Source: Gammaproteobacteria bacterium
Lineage (GTDB): Bacteria > Pseudomonadota > Gammaproteobacteria > UBA6186 > Azoamicaceae
DNA: 64,000 nucleotides
Reading direction: 5' to 3'
Assembly (NCBI GenBank): GCA_030431675.1
Contig: JAUIIV010000003.1
Coordinates: forward strand, 62,001 to 126,000
Shown: positions 26,751-35,334 of the stretch, in pieces
Layout: every line of letters begins with the position of its first letter
Position numbering within the stretch: position 1 is the stretch's first letter
The notes under the pieces: model-generated
Database searches by the model: none
Seen by the model: the letters and a program-made list of their open reading frames with translations, nothing else
Told to the model about the DNA's origin: nothing
Made by a program: the position numbers and the translations under genes

Positions 26751-26775
26751 AATATCTCTTCTAAGATTTTTCGTC

Positions 26776-26815
26776 TTATAGTAGATATTATAGTATCTTT
26801 TATATGGCAAGTCAA
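26776..26815 (-). promoter_or_regulatory. hipBA promoter with direct-repeat operator
   Basis: On the minus strand TTGACT (26810-26815) and TATAAT (26787-26792) are exactly 17 bases apart, a near-consensus promoter. The 8-base repeat TTATAGTA occurs twice on the plus strand (26776-26783 and 26788-26795), over and next to the -10 box. It is the likely HipB binding site. Confidence 0.7.
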
Positions 26816-26853
26816 TTTGAGAACTATGTTGGGCTATGATATGCATTTCTTGT

Positions 26854-26888
26854 TAAGCTAATTTAAAGTTACATTTTAAATTAGCTTA
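26854..26888 (-). terminator. hairpin downstream of the alpha/beta hydrolase gene
   Basis: A 14-bp perfect AT-rich inverted repeat (26854-26867 with 26875-26888, 7-base loop) lies between the hydrolase stop and the hipB promoter. There is no long T-run on the minus strand, so it may terminate weakly or protect the mRNA 3' end. Confidence 0.45.
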
Positions 26889-26985
26889 TATATTGGCGGT
26901 GTTGAAAAGGATAGGTAGGCATAAAAACAGAAATAATCGCCTTTAGGTTGCGTTGCTGGGTATCTCATTAGGCATTCCAGAGTCA

Positions 26986-28467
26986 CTATATATTAACACT
27001 TTTCCTAGGAGTAGTACGGAGTTCTACACCATAATCAAGCCTTATCAAGTCGTCTACGAGTTGTTTATGTTTGTCTTGCAGTGATTTCGCTTCTACAGCT
27101 ATATCTTGAGGCTTTGGCTCAACCTTCTTAGACCAGGTTACTTTGAACCACGCGCTTCTTCTGTCTTGTTCCTGGTGTATTTGACGTCGCATCTTTTTTA
27201 GATGTGGCTGAATCTCATCTGCCCACTTATAAGCTTCATTGAGTGCTTTTTGAACTTCTGGTTTAATCGCAGGATATTGCGCTCTTATATCTTCAATTTG
27301 CTTTTGACGCGCTCCAATGCGAACATAAAAGCGATTTATATCATTCTTATATTCATTTAACTGCTCTTTATCTACATTCTGCATGTCAGAATTAGCTATT
27401 TCAGAAATTTTACTTAATAGACAATTAATTGCACTACACATAAGAGTGGCTAAATGCACTATTTCCTTATCTGTATCACGATTTTCTTTCCGATACCCTT
27501 TTAAATTTTCTTTCATTTCTGATAATGCGCTATTCTGTGTTGATTGTGATTCAAGTGCTGCTATTGGTGCATTGTGTGGATCAACCGAGAAAAAATTTGT
27601 TTGAGTGCACATGGTTCTATATTTTTCTTGGTTTGCAGGCAAATTAGAGTACAAACTATGCTCATAAGGTATTATAGTGTCATCTTGAACAGCAATACAT
27701 CGTGCATCTCCGGGATTTAATTTATTAATTTCCTGAAAGGCCTCTAAGGGTGAGAAGTTAAGCCCAAATACTCGCACTAGTCCATTAACTAAGTAATACA
27801 AAGCATTCCCGAGTGTAGCGCGTAGGAAACGTGTAGGGATTTGGTTTTTGACAAATCCTCCAGCAGCACTAGCCATCTCCGCAAATGATCTATCACTAAA
27901 TAGTTTTACACGATGACCTTCTCTTTGATAATCTCTAGCAACCATAGCGCTCATTGCACCACCTAGTGAGCGGCCCGATAATACTATATTATCGTATGGT
28001 ATACCTTGTTCTCTCAAATGCTCGACTATACATTTTATTGCTCGCATATAATCTTCAGGGCCACGTGTTGCACCTGGGGTGTCTCGCACTCCTGGTGGAT
28101 TAAATAAAATTACATCAGTATTTTCATCCATCATCGCATTTTTGATATAGTATGCTTGTTCTTCGTAGCAGGTAGCATTGCCATCACAGTGTATAATATA
28201 TTGTTTATTTTTTTGATATTTTTGTCCTCCTCCGTGAACTGCCATACTTGCTACTAAATCCATCTTGTAAGGATTTTCTTTATCTTTTTTCAAGTCTTCC
28301 TGTAAATCGCAAAATACCGTAGGGTCACCATCAAGGGTTATATGTGGTACACCTGGGGCCTTTTTAAAACTCATTATCTTGGCGGGGTATATAATAGCAA
28401 ATACACCGCTTCTTACCAGCCGCAACGGAGCCGTTATTGGTGTTAACAACGTTTTTAAACCAGCCAT
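26986..28467 (-). CDS. alpha/beta-hydrolase-fold protein, effector-like
   Basis: A 493-residue protein, counted from the ATG at 28467, 8 bases after AAGGAG; two upstream TTG codons are less likely. After a hydrophobic patch it has an alpha/beta-hydrolase core: YIIHCDGNAT, LFNPPGVRDTPG and the nucleophile elbow LSGRSLGGAMSAM (Gly-x-Ser-x-Gly). A candidate acid lies in VQDDTIIPY and a candidate His in VDPHNAPI. The last 150 residues are helical and charged (QKQIEDIRAQYPAIKPEVQ). The core is paralogous to the second half of the neighbouring 721-residue protein. Related hydrolases occur in Legionella-type bacteria as secreted effectors. Lipase or esterase activity is plausible, and secretion is inference. 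Confidence 0.7.
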   Translation of the reverse strand: MAGLKTLLTPITAPLRLVRSGVFAIIYPAKIMSFKKAPGVPHITLDGDPTVFCDLQEDLKKDKENPYKMDLVASMAVHGGGQKYQKNKQYIIHCDGNATCYEEQAYYIKNAMMDENTDVILFNPPGVRDTPGATRGPEDYMRAIKCIVEHLREQGIPYDNIVLSGRSLGGAMSAMVARDYQREGHRVKLFSDRSFAEMASAAGGFVKNQIPTRFLRATLGNALYYLVNGLVRVFGLNFSPLEAFQEINKLNPGDARCIAVQDDTIIPYEHSLYSNLPANQEKYRTMCTQTNFFSVDPHNAPIAALESQSTQNSALSEMKENLKGYRKENRDTDKEIVHLATLMCSAINCLLSKISEIANSDMQNVDKEQLNEYKNDINRFYVRIGARQKQIEDIRAQYPAIKPEVQKALNEAYKWADEIQPHLKKMRRQIHQEQDRRSAWFKVTWSKKVEPKPQDIAVEAKSLQDKHKQLVDDLIRLDYGVELRTTPRKSVNI

Positions 28468-28579
28468 CAACAAACTCCTTAAAAATTTTAGAAGTATACC
28501 TTAATTATAATGCAAGCATTAATTTCATTTTTTTTTGCTGGTATTATATATACTGTGAATAATTAAATATTTTAACTTG

Positions 28580-30745
28580 CTATACACGCATTCTTGTTGA
28601 TAATACTCGAAGACTTATGTTTATAGTTTCAAGATCTTTCTTGCTAATTAACTCTGCTGTAGAGATTGATGGTTTAACTTTTGCTGGACCTCCTCTAAAA
28701 AGAATAGGGGTTTTATTATTTTTAGCAGCAGTTGTTAGTTTATCGTGTGTCGCTGCTACAGTATTTGTAATCACTTTAGATAATTCTAATAATTCTTGCA
28801 CAAAGCTTACTAGACTTTGGTCAGCATCTGTATTTTGACCCATTTTTGCAAGATCTTCCTTTAGATGCCTGCTACTTTTGCTAAGTAAACAATTATTTCC
28901 CAAAAGTTGTTGTTGCTGGACGATATCTTCTCTAGTCATTGCATTCATATCTAAAGTTTGCATTGAGGTTAATATATCCATAATCTCTTTAAGTTTTTCA
29001 ATTTGAAATTGAGCTTCACTCATAACTGAGAAGGAGTTGTCTGTCGGTGGAGCGAACATATCTAGATTTTCAAACATATCATCTAGACAATTTTTATTAT
29101 TTTCACTATTAAGCCACTCTAAAGGTATATTATGTTCATCATAACTAGTATCATCCGAGGCATACATAGTTCCTTGTTCTGCTCTCATTTTGGTAGGTAA
29201 TTGAGCCATTAAGCTTTGATTGTAACGTATCATTTGATCGCCTTCTGCTGCAAAACAAACAGCATCGCCAGGGTTTAGTTCATTAATTTTCTTAAATGCT
29301 TTTGCTGGCGAAAAATTAAGTCCAAATAGCCTTACTGCACCGTTAACTAAAAGGTATAGTAAGTTTCCAACAGTAGCTCGTAATAGTGCTGTTGGTATTA
29401 TATTTTTAACAATACTTGCAGCTGCTCCCGCCATGTTGCCAAAGGACCGACCATTGATTAACTTAACACGATGTCCCTCTAGTTGATAATCACATGCAAC
29501 CATTGTTGCTATTGCAGCACCTAAGGATTGACCACTTAGTGTGATGTTCTCATATGGTATTCCTCTTTCATGCAGATGTTCTATCATGCATTTTAGTGCG
29601 CGCATATAATCTTCTGGTCCATTAGTGTTACCAGGGCTTTGTCTTATGCCAGGCGGGTCAAATAAAATGACATCACGCTCGCGATTAGTTAGCATGCGCG
29701 CAAAGTCAAGTAAGTGGCTGTATGTAGTTGCATTCCCATCGCAGTGGATGACATATTGTTTGTTAGGATCGTATGCTGTAGTCCCTTGTTGGTATACAAG
29801 ACAAGCATCCATATCCATTTTAAAAGGATTTTTCTTATCTTTAGCTAACTCTGGTCGCAAATTAGTTGCAACTTTGCCATCGTATTCCCCAAAAGGTGTT
29901 TCTCGTCGACCTCTATGTATCGATGGGGCTGGATATATAATTGAAAAAATTCCACTCCTGATGTAATTATATGGTACGGTGATTGGCATTAGTATGAATC
30001 TAGCTGCTGTTTGTGCCGCTGATAATATCCTTGTGCCAATGCTATCTGGTACTTCAGATGAAGATGCATCAGACACTGGGGCTGATTGTGGAGTATCTGG
30101 CAAGTCGTTATAATCTATTTGTGCTTTAGCTTGAACTTTAGGAACAAGTGCTACAAAATGATTTCCATATACTAACCCTACATGTTTTTCTGGAGTATTT
30201 CCTAATGGATCACGGTAATCATCTGTGCTTCGTTGTATTCCCTCTGGCGTGTAAATAGATATTTTAGTTTTATGCATCATAGCAACCAAGTCAATCATTC
30301 CTGTTGCATCACGATCAGAATTAAACCATTCAAATTTTCCGTATATCCCATCTAAGAAATACTTGCAAACATCTTTTCTACGGCAAAATTCATCAAACTT
30401 TGCTGATGAGTTTTCATCCGTATAAGCTTGAATTAATTGCTCAGTATAATATGTATTTTCTTTAGGAAATGTAGGAGGACCATCGTCTTCTGGGTTGTCC
30501 AAAGAAACGAAAAGGGTGCATGACATCTTAATTTCTGGAGCCAATAGAGCTCTGGCAAGAAATGCTTCTTCAGTATCACCAGTTATAAATTCTTTAGCTT
30601 GTTCTACTAAACTTATTCTATCAATTACGGCTTGGTCTTGATTGCTACTACCTATGCCTACAGCATAATCAAAACAATTCCATCCGGTATGTGCGCCCAA
30701 GCTATCGGGGCGAACATCAAATCCTTCAAAGTCTGGCTCGGCCAC
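28580..30745 (-). CDS. OTU-like protease domain fused to an alpha/beta hydrolase
   Basis: A 721-residue, two-part protein starting with GTG after an AGGAG site. Residues about 15-205 resemble an OTU-type cysteine protease: GWNCFDYAVG places a candidate catalytic Cys at 24, DLVAMMHKTKISIYTP follows, and HVGLVYGNHFVALVP places a candidate His at 196. Residues about 245-560 form an alpha/beta hydrolase with LSGQSLGAAIATM, a candidate acid in AAEGDQMIRY and a candidate His in SYDEHNIPLEW. This half is collinear with the adjacent 493-residue protein, so one arose from the other by duplication plus gain or loss of the protease domain. OTU enzymes cut ubiquitin chains, a substrate bacteria lack, so action inside a eukaryotic host is inferred. 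Confidence 0.7.
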   Translation of the reverse strand: MAEPDFEGFDVRPDSLGAHTGWNCFDYAVGIGSSNQDQAVIDRISLVEQAKEFITGDTEEAFLARALLAPEIKMSCTLFVSLDNPEDDGPPTFPKENTYYTEQLIQAYTDENSSAKFDEFCRRKDVCKYFLDGIYGKFEWFNSDRDATGMIDLVAMMHKTKISIYTPEGIQRSTDDYRDPLGNTPEKHVGLVYGNHFVALVPKVQAKAQIDYNDLPDTPQSAPVSDASSSEVPDSIGTRILSAAQTAARFILMPITVPYNYIRSGIFSIIYPAPSIHRGRRETPFGEYDGKVATNLRPELAKDKKNPFKMDMDACLVYQQGTTAYDPNKQYVIHCDGNATTYSHLLDFARMLTNRERDVILFDPPGIRQSPGNTNGPEDYMRALKCMIEHLHERGIPYENITLSGQSLGAAIATMVACDYQLEGHRVKLINGRSFGNMAGAAASIVKNIIPTALLRATVGNLLYLLVNGAVRLFGLNFSPAKAFKKINELNPGDAVCFAAEGDQMIRYNQSLMAQLPTKMRAEQGTMYASDDTSYDEHNIPLEWLNSENNKNCLDDMFENLDMFAPPTDNSFSVMSEAQFQIEKLKEIMDILTSMQTLDMNAMTREDIVQQQQLLGNNCLLSKSSRHLKEDLAKMGQNTDADQSLVSFVQELLELSKVITNTVAATHDKLTTAAKNNKTPILFRGGPAKVKPSISTAELISKKDLETINISLRVLSTRMRV

Positions 30746-30952
30746 GAAATTCTCCTCGAGTTATATACAGCTATTATTCTGTAATGGCTAGTTCCATACT
30801 TTATAAGTATAGTGTTTTTACATGGTAATTTTGGTGTTTCGTGTTTTAGACAGTGTAAATTATTACAGGTGGGTAGGGGCTTATATTTCTCTGTTAAGAA
30901 ATAGATTCTTTTATAATACGCCTATAGGTAGTTGCAAAATTTTATCTGTAAC

Positions 30953-31786
30953 CTATGCTGCATGTTCTGCTTGATTTATAAGCAGGCCAAACTCTAGGTT
31001 GTTATCTTCTATGTATGCTTTTAAAGTTTGCTCGGCAATTTGTAGATATTCTCTAATACTTCCTTCGCTAACTTCTATAGATCTGGCCAGATCAGATTTG
31101 TTAATAATATTGCCTGATAAAGAGGATAAAGTAGTAAGAAAACGTTGATATGCCCTTTTGTTTAATTTGGGGAATAGCTTAGCAATGTCTCGATTAATAT
31201 AAGTATTTTGATAATTGTTCATCCAATCAAGAAAAAATTGAGCATTATCTTTTAATAATGGCTCAGGGTATCCTCCATACAGCCAGCAATGCCACATTTC
31301 TTTATTTGTCATTTGTGGATTTGGTATTTCCTCTATCCCTGATTTAAAAATGCTATAAAAACTACTTAACGGCTTTCTGTAATATTCATTAGCCTTTAAT
31401 GAGCGGACATGTAAAATACCTACTCTACCCGCTAAACTATCGGAAAGATGTTCAATTAAATCTGGGCTGCTTGAACCAGCGACTATGAATCTTCCCTTAA
31501 GGTCTCTTTGTTCATCAATAACCCCGCGTAATACCTTAAATATTTGTGGGTATTCCTGTGCTTCATCAATAATTATCTTATGTGGATTATCTTGAAAAAA
31601 TGCCACGGGGTTGTTAGCAATTACTTGATAATCGGTAGGCTTTTCTAAATCAAAGTACTTCCAACCATGCCCTAAAAACTTTGCTAGTGTGGTTTTTCCG
31701 ACTTGTCTAGGTCCGATTAGGCTTACTACGGGGAAATTATTAAGTAGCCTACGTGCTGTGGACTCTAGGTTTCTGTGTATATACAT
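30953..31786 (-). CDS. AAA ATPase of the DUF4143 group, C-terminally truncated
   Basis: A 277-residue protein with Walker A (SLIGPRQVGKTTLAKFL, about residues 23-39), Walker B (HKIIIDEAQEYP), VAGSSSPDL and LAGRVGILHV. It continues through the winged-helix part (INKSDLARSIEVSEGSIREY). Full family members run to roughly 380-400 residues and end in a nuclease-like DUF4143 tail, which is missing here. The last 25 residues (AYIEDNNLEFGLLINQAEH) do not look like that tail, so a deletion or fusion probably occurred. The gene begins 3 bases from a 22-bp perfect inverted repeat and lies just downstream of a tRNA-Leu gene. It may be non-functional. Confidence 0.75.
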   Translation of the reverse strand: MYIHRNLESTARRLLNNFPVVSLIGPRQVGKTTLAKFLGHGWKYFDLEKPTDYQVIANNPVAFFQDNPHKIIIDEAQEYPQIFKVLRGVIDEQRDLKGRFIVAGSSSPDLIEHLSDSLAGRVGILHVRSLKANEYYRKPLSSFYSIFKSGIEEIPNPQMTNKEMWHCWLYGGYPEPLLKDNAQFFLDWMNNYQNTYINRDIAKLFPKLNKRAYQRFLTTLSSLSGNIINKSDLARSIEVSEGSIREYLQIAEQTLKAYIEDNNLEFGLLINQAEHAA

Positions 31787-31789
31787 TTA

Positions 31790-31836
31790 AAAACACTCCA
31801 GTTTTCGTACAATGTGTACGAAAACTGGAGTGTTTT
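31790..31836. repeat. 22-bp perfect inverted repeat between tRNA-Leu and the AAA ATPase gene
   Basis: Bases 31790-31811 and 31815-31836 are exact reverse complements around a 3-base loop. The structure ends 3 bases before the ATPase start codon on the minus strand and lies 34 bases downstream of the tRNA 3' end. It could end tRNA transcription, act as an operator for the ATPase gene, or mark an insertion end. Confidence 0.85.
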
Positions 31837-31870
31837 GTCAATTTGTGTGCAATACGTCTGCATCTATGGG

Positions 31871-31957
31871 TGGTGCCGAGGGAGAGACTTGAACTCTCAC
31901 GATGTCGCCACCAACGGATTTTGAATCCGCCGCGTCTACCAATTCCGCCACCCCGGC
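31871..31957 (-). tRNA. tRNA-Leu (anticodon CAA)
   Basis: The minus strand folds as a class II tRNA. The 7-bp acceptor stem pairs GCCGGGG with CCTCGGC with one G-U pair, and the CCA end is encoded. The D-loop has GGTAG, the anticodon stem GCGGA/TCCGT encloses the loop TTCAAAA (anticodon CAA), a long variable arm is present and the T-loop reads GTTCAAGTC. This identifies a leucine tRNA reading TTG. Confidence 0.93.
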
Positions 31958-32126
31958 ATGGGTTGTCAGCTTTTAAAAACTGATTACGTCGCGAAGGCGC
32001 CCATTGTAACAAACCTTACTGCATAGTCAAACGTGGACTATCAGTTAGGTGAGGGCGCACGGGGTGTGTCCTTGATGGACAAAATAGGTTATCATCTGGA
32101 AAAAATTTTAACTTCTCGGAGTGAGT

Positions 32127-32492
32127 ATGAAACGTAAATTACTAGTTTTATTAGGTCTAGCAACTTATTTGCCTGTTGCTATAGCTGAAGGTGCAGAAGT
32201 GCCAAGCATGCAAGGTGGTGGGTTGCAGTCTTATCTATTCCTTGGTGTGATGTTTGTAGTTATGTATTTTGTGATGATAAGACCACAAAGTAAGCGTGCT
32301 AAAGAGCATAAAGATATGTTGTCAAAATTAGCTACTGGTGATGAAGTGGTAACTCAGGGTGGCTTAGTTGGTACTATTGCTCGTGATGCTGGTACTTTCT
32401 TTATGCTGACTCTTTCTCAAGGTGTAGAAGTGCCTGTGCAGAAGCAAAGTGTGGTGCAGTTGTTACCTAAAGGGACGCTACAATCCATATGA
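32127..32492 (+). CDS. yajC: preprotein translocase accessory subunit YajC
   Basis: A 121-residue protein when started at the ATG at 32127, 5 bases after GGAG; an in-frame GTG at 32121 overlaps the ribosome site and is unlikely. After a signal-like start and a short periplasmic stretch comes the single membrane segment LFLGVMFVVMYFVMI, then the family signature IRPQSKRAKEHKDM and LATGDEVVTQGGLVG. YajC binds SecDF and helps late steps of protein export. The gene is first in a yajC-secD-secF operon; its stop overlaps the secD start by 4 bases. Confidence 0.95.
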   Translation: MKRKLLVLLGLATYLPVAIAEGAEVPSMQGGGLQSYLFLGVMFVVMYFVMIRPQSKRAKEHKDMLSKLATGDEVVTQGGLVGTIARDAGTFFMLTLSQGVEVPVQKQSVVQLLPKGTLQSI

Positions 32493-34336
32493 CAGAAAAC
32501 TTCCCGGCTTGGAAATATGCTTTACTCGTCATCGTACTATTAGTAAGTGTTGTTTATGCGCTACCTAATATTTATGGTGAAGATCCTGCCGTGCAAATTA
32601 TTGGTCTTAAAGGTGCGCCTGTAGATGAGGCTGTAGCAAAGCAGGTCACGGATGTCTTGACTGAGAATAATTTAGAGTACGGGAAAGTAACTTTAGAAGA
32701 ACAAGAGTTGTTAGTGAGATTTAAGCGGCCTGCAACACAACTTGTTGCACGCGATGTGGTGCAACAAGCGCTGGATGGTGCTAGCGATACACCTTCTTAT
32801 AGCGTTGCTCTTAACTTAGCACCAGCAACTCCTAATTGGCTTACTGCTATTGGTGCGAAGCCAATGAAGTTAGGACTCGACTTACGTGGTGGGGTAAGGT
32901 TTGTACTAGAAGTAGACGTTGAGCAAAATATAAAGCGCCGTGCTGAGGGAAGTTACAATGCTGTGCGTAGTGGATTTAGGCAAGAGAAGATACGTTACAC
33001 ACGTTTTGCATTAAATTCATCTAGCAGCATGTTGGCAGAGTTTGCTAGTAAAGAAGAATTGCAGCGTGCTATTAGTTATCTTAATAAAGATCACCAAGAT
33101 CTGGTTGACAGACCTGTTGCTGGCAATACCCTGGCTGTAGAGATTAGCTTATTGCCTGCGGAAGTGGATAAATTACGTAATACAACTATGGAGCAGACTG
33201 CTGCTACATTACGTAATCGTGTAAATGAGTTGGGTGTTGCAGAAGCAGTTATTCAACGAGAGGGCAATAATAAAGTAGTAGTGGAGTTACCGGGTGTGCA
33301 AGATACTGCACGTGCCAAAGATATTTTGGGTAAAACGGCTACTCTAGACTTTCTGCTAGAAGATTCTGAAGGTGACTTAGGCCAGGCTCTGGCTGGTAAG
33401 GTGCCACCGGGCTCTAAGGTTTATGAATATAATGGTGTTCCAATATTACTTAAGAAAAGAGTAATCTTAAGTGGTGACTCAATTATTGCTGCTACTAGCC
33501 AATATAGCAGCCAAAACAACCTCCCTGTGGTATCTATTACTTTGAGTGGTAAAGACACGGGGCTATTTAGCGATGTTACGGCAAAAAATATTGGCAAACG
33601 TATGGCCGTTATTTACCATGAGCAACAGCGTCAGGGTGATGAAACTATAAATGTTGAGAAAGTGATTTCATATGCAACTATTAATGACGCTTTAGGTAAT
33701 AAGTTTGAAATCAGTGGTTTAGCGTTACAAGAAGCTAGAGATTTGGCGTTATTGCTAAGATCTGGTTCTATGCCGGCTGCCGTGTCCATAGTTGAGGAGC
33801 GTGTTATTGGTCCAAGTATGGGTCAGGAAAACATTGATAAAGGGATCCAATCTGTTGTTGTTGGTTTCTGTTTAATTATCGTATTTATGACCCTTTACTA
33901 TAGTGCGTTTGGGGTGATTGCAAATATAGCCTTATTTTTTAATTTAATATTTTTAGTAGCATTAATGTCGATTCTAGGTGCTACATTAACCCTTCCGGGT
34001 ATAGCGGGAATTGTATTAACACTTGGTATGGCGGTGGACGCGAATGTATTAATATTTGAGCGTATTCGAGAAGAATTGCGCAACAATATGTCTCCTTATG
34101 CAAGCATTTACAGAGGCTTTGAGCATGCTTTTGGTACCATTCTTGACTCTAATTTGACAACATTAATAGTAGGGGTCATTTTGTTTGCAATTGGGACTGG
34201 TCCTGTCAAAGGTTTTGCGGTTACTCTATCAATAGGTATATTAACTTCTTTGTTTACTGCGGTTACTGGTACTAGGGCCTTAGTAGAGTTGATATATGGT
34301 AAACGTCAAGTATTTAAGTTGATGGTGGGTATTTAG
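32489..34336 (+). CDS. secD: protein translocase subunit SecD
   Basis: A 615-residue RND-type membrane protein, the normal length of SecD. TM1 is at residues 8-25, followed by the long periplasmic domain that opens with LGLDLRGGVRFVLEVD and contains NRVNELGVAEAVIQREG. Five more helices fill residues about 455-600, with VLTLGMAVDANVLIFERIRE as the conserved D5-type motif. With SecF it uses the proton gradient to pull exported proteins out of SecYEG on the periplasmic side. Intact and in standard order. Confidence 0.97.
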   Translation: MTENFPAWKYALLVIVLLVSVVYALPNIYGEDPAVQIIGLKGAPVDEAVAKQVTDVLTENNLEYGKVTLEEQELLVRFKRPATQLVARDVVQQALDGASDTPSYSVALNLAPATPNWLTAIGAKPMKLGLDLRGGVRFVLEVDVEQNIKRRAEGSYNAVRSGFRQEKIRYTRFALNSSSSMLAEFASKEELQRAISYLNKDHQDLVDRPVAGNTLAVEISLLPAEVDKLRNTTMEQTAATLRNRVNELGVAEAVIQREGNNKVVVELPGVQDTARAKDILGKTATLDFLLEDSEGDLGQALAGKVPPGSKVYEYNGVPILLKKRVILSGDSIIAATSQYSSQNNLPVVSITLSGKDTGLFSDVTAKNIGKRMAVIYHEQQRQGDETINVEKVISYATINDALGNKFEISGLALQEARDLALLLRSGSMPAAVSIVEERVIGPSMGQENIDKGIQSVVVGFCLIIVFMTLYYSAFGVIANIALFFNLIFLVALMSILGATLTLPGIAGIVLTLGMAVDANVLIFERIREELRNNMSPYASIYRGFEHAFGTILDSNLTTLIVGVILFAIGTGPVKGFAVTLSIGILTSLFTAVTGTRALVELIYGKRQVFKLMVGI

Positions 34337-34337
34337 T

Positions 34338-35276
34338 ATGGAATTTTTTAAGCGACAGACCAATATTCCATTTATGCGCCTTAAAAAGGTAACCACTGTT
34401 ATAGCTCTTATTATGTGTATTGGGGCGGCTTTCTTATTGATAACTAAAGGCCTTAATTATGGTCTTGAGTTTACTGGTGGCACACAAATAGAATTGCGCT
34501 TTAATTCGCCTATTTCTATAGAGCAAGCACAACAGGTTTTAGAGAATGGTGGCTTCGCTCATGCTAGGACGCAACATTATGGCTCTACTCAAGACGTGTT
34601 AGTGCGTATTGCAAATGTTAACGGTCAAAGTGGTACTGCTGAGACACAGTTGCAAGACAAGATTGCTGCTGCATTCGCCAACGATAATATTCCAATGGAA
34701 GTGCGTAGGATAGAGTTTGTTGGCTCTGAAGTAGGGCAGCAATTGGCTGTACAAGGTGGAATGGCAGTTGTGCTAGCGATTCTAGCTACTATGGCTTATA
34801 TTGTTTTGCGTTTTGAGTACAGGTTTGCGATAAGCGCAGCTTTAGGTTTAGCGCATGATGCGTTACTAGTGCTTGGCATTTTTGTGCTATTTGATATTGA
34901 GTTTGATTTGGCTGCCTTGGCTGCTATTCTGGCTGTGGTAGGCTATTCTCTAAATGATAAAATAGTTGTGTTTGATAGAGTGCGTGAAAACTTTAGAGTA
35001 ATACGCGAAGGTAGTGCTGAAGATATCATGAATGGCGCTATCAACCAGACACTTTCTAGAACAATTATGACATCTGTACTGACCTTATTAGTTGTGCTGG
35101 CATTATTGTTCTTCGGTGGAGAATCACTGTTCAGTTTTTCACTTGCTTTGACTCTAGGTATTGTTATTGGTACATATAGCTCAATCTATGTGGCAAGTGC
35201 TTTAGCGATACTATTTGGCTTGAGCCGCAAAGATTTATTACCTAAGCCTAAGGCAATGCTAGATGACATGCCCTAG
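34338..35276 (+). CDS. secF: protein translocase subunit SecF
   Basis: A 312-residue partner of SecD. TM1 lies near residues 17-36, followed by the SecF signature GLEFTGGTQIELRF. Five C-terminal helices include AAILAVVGYSLNDKIVVFDRVREN. It starts one base after the secD stop, so it is co-translated. It forms the SecDF complex that drives late-stage translocation with proton motive force. Nothing unusual was seen. Confidence 0.97.
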   Translation: MEFFKRQTNIPFMRLKKVTTVIALIMCIGAAFLLITKGLNYGLEFTGGTQIELRFNSPISIEQAQQVLENGGFAHARTQHYGSTQDVLVRIANVNGQSGTAETQLQDKIAAAFANDNIPMEVRRIEFVGSEVGQQLAVQGGMAVVLAILATMAYIVLRFEYRFAISAALGLAHDALLVLGIFVLFDIEFDLAALAAILAVVGYSLNDKIVVFDRVRENFRVIREGSAEDIMNGAINQTLSRTIMTSVLTLLVVLALLFFGGESLFSFSLALTLGIVIGTYSSIYVASALAILFGLSRKDLLPKPKAMLDDMP

Positions 35277-35334
35277 CGAAATATTTATTACAAACAAAAA
35301 TTTACTATAACATCCTGTAAGCAGGAGGAAACAC

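Noticed and set aside
31749..32012. Minus and plus ORFs across the tRNA-Leu region
   Set aside because: They run through a well-folded tRNA gene and a perfect inverted repeat, so they are not coding.
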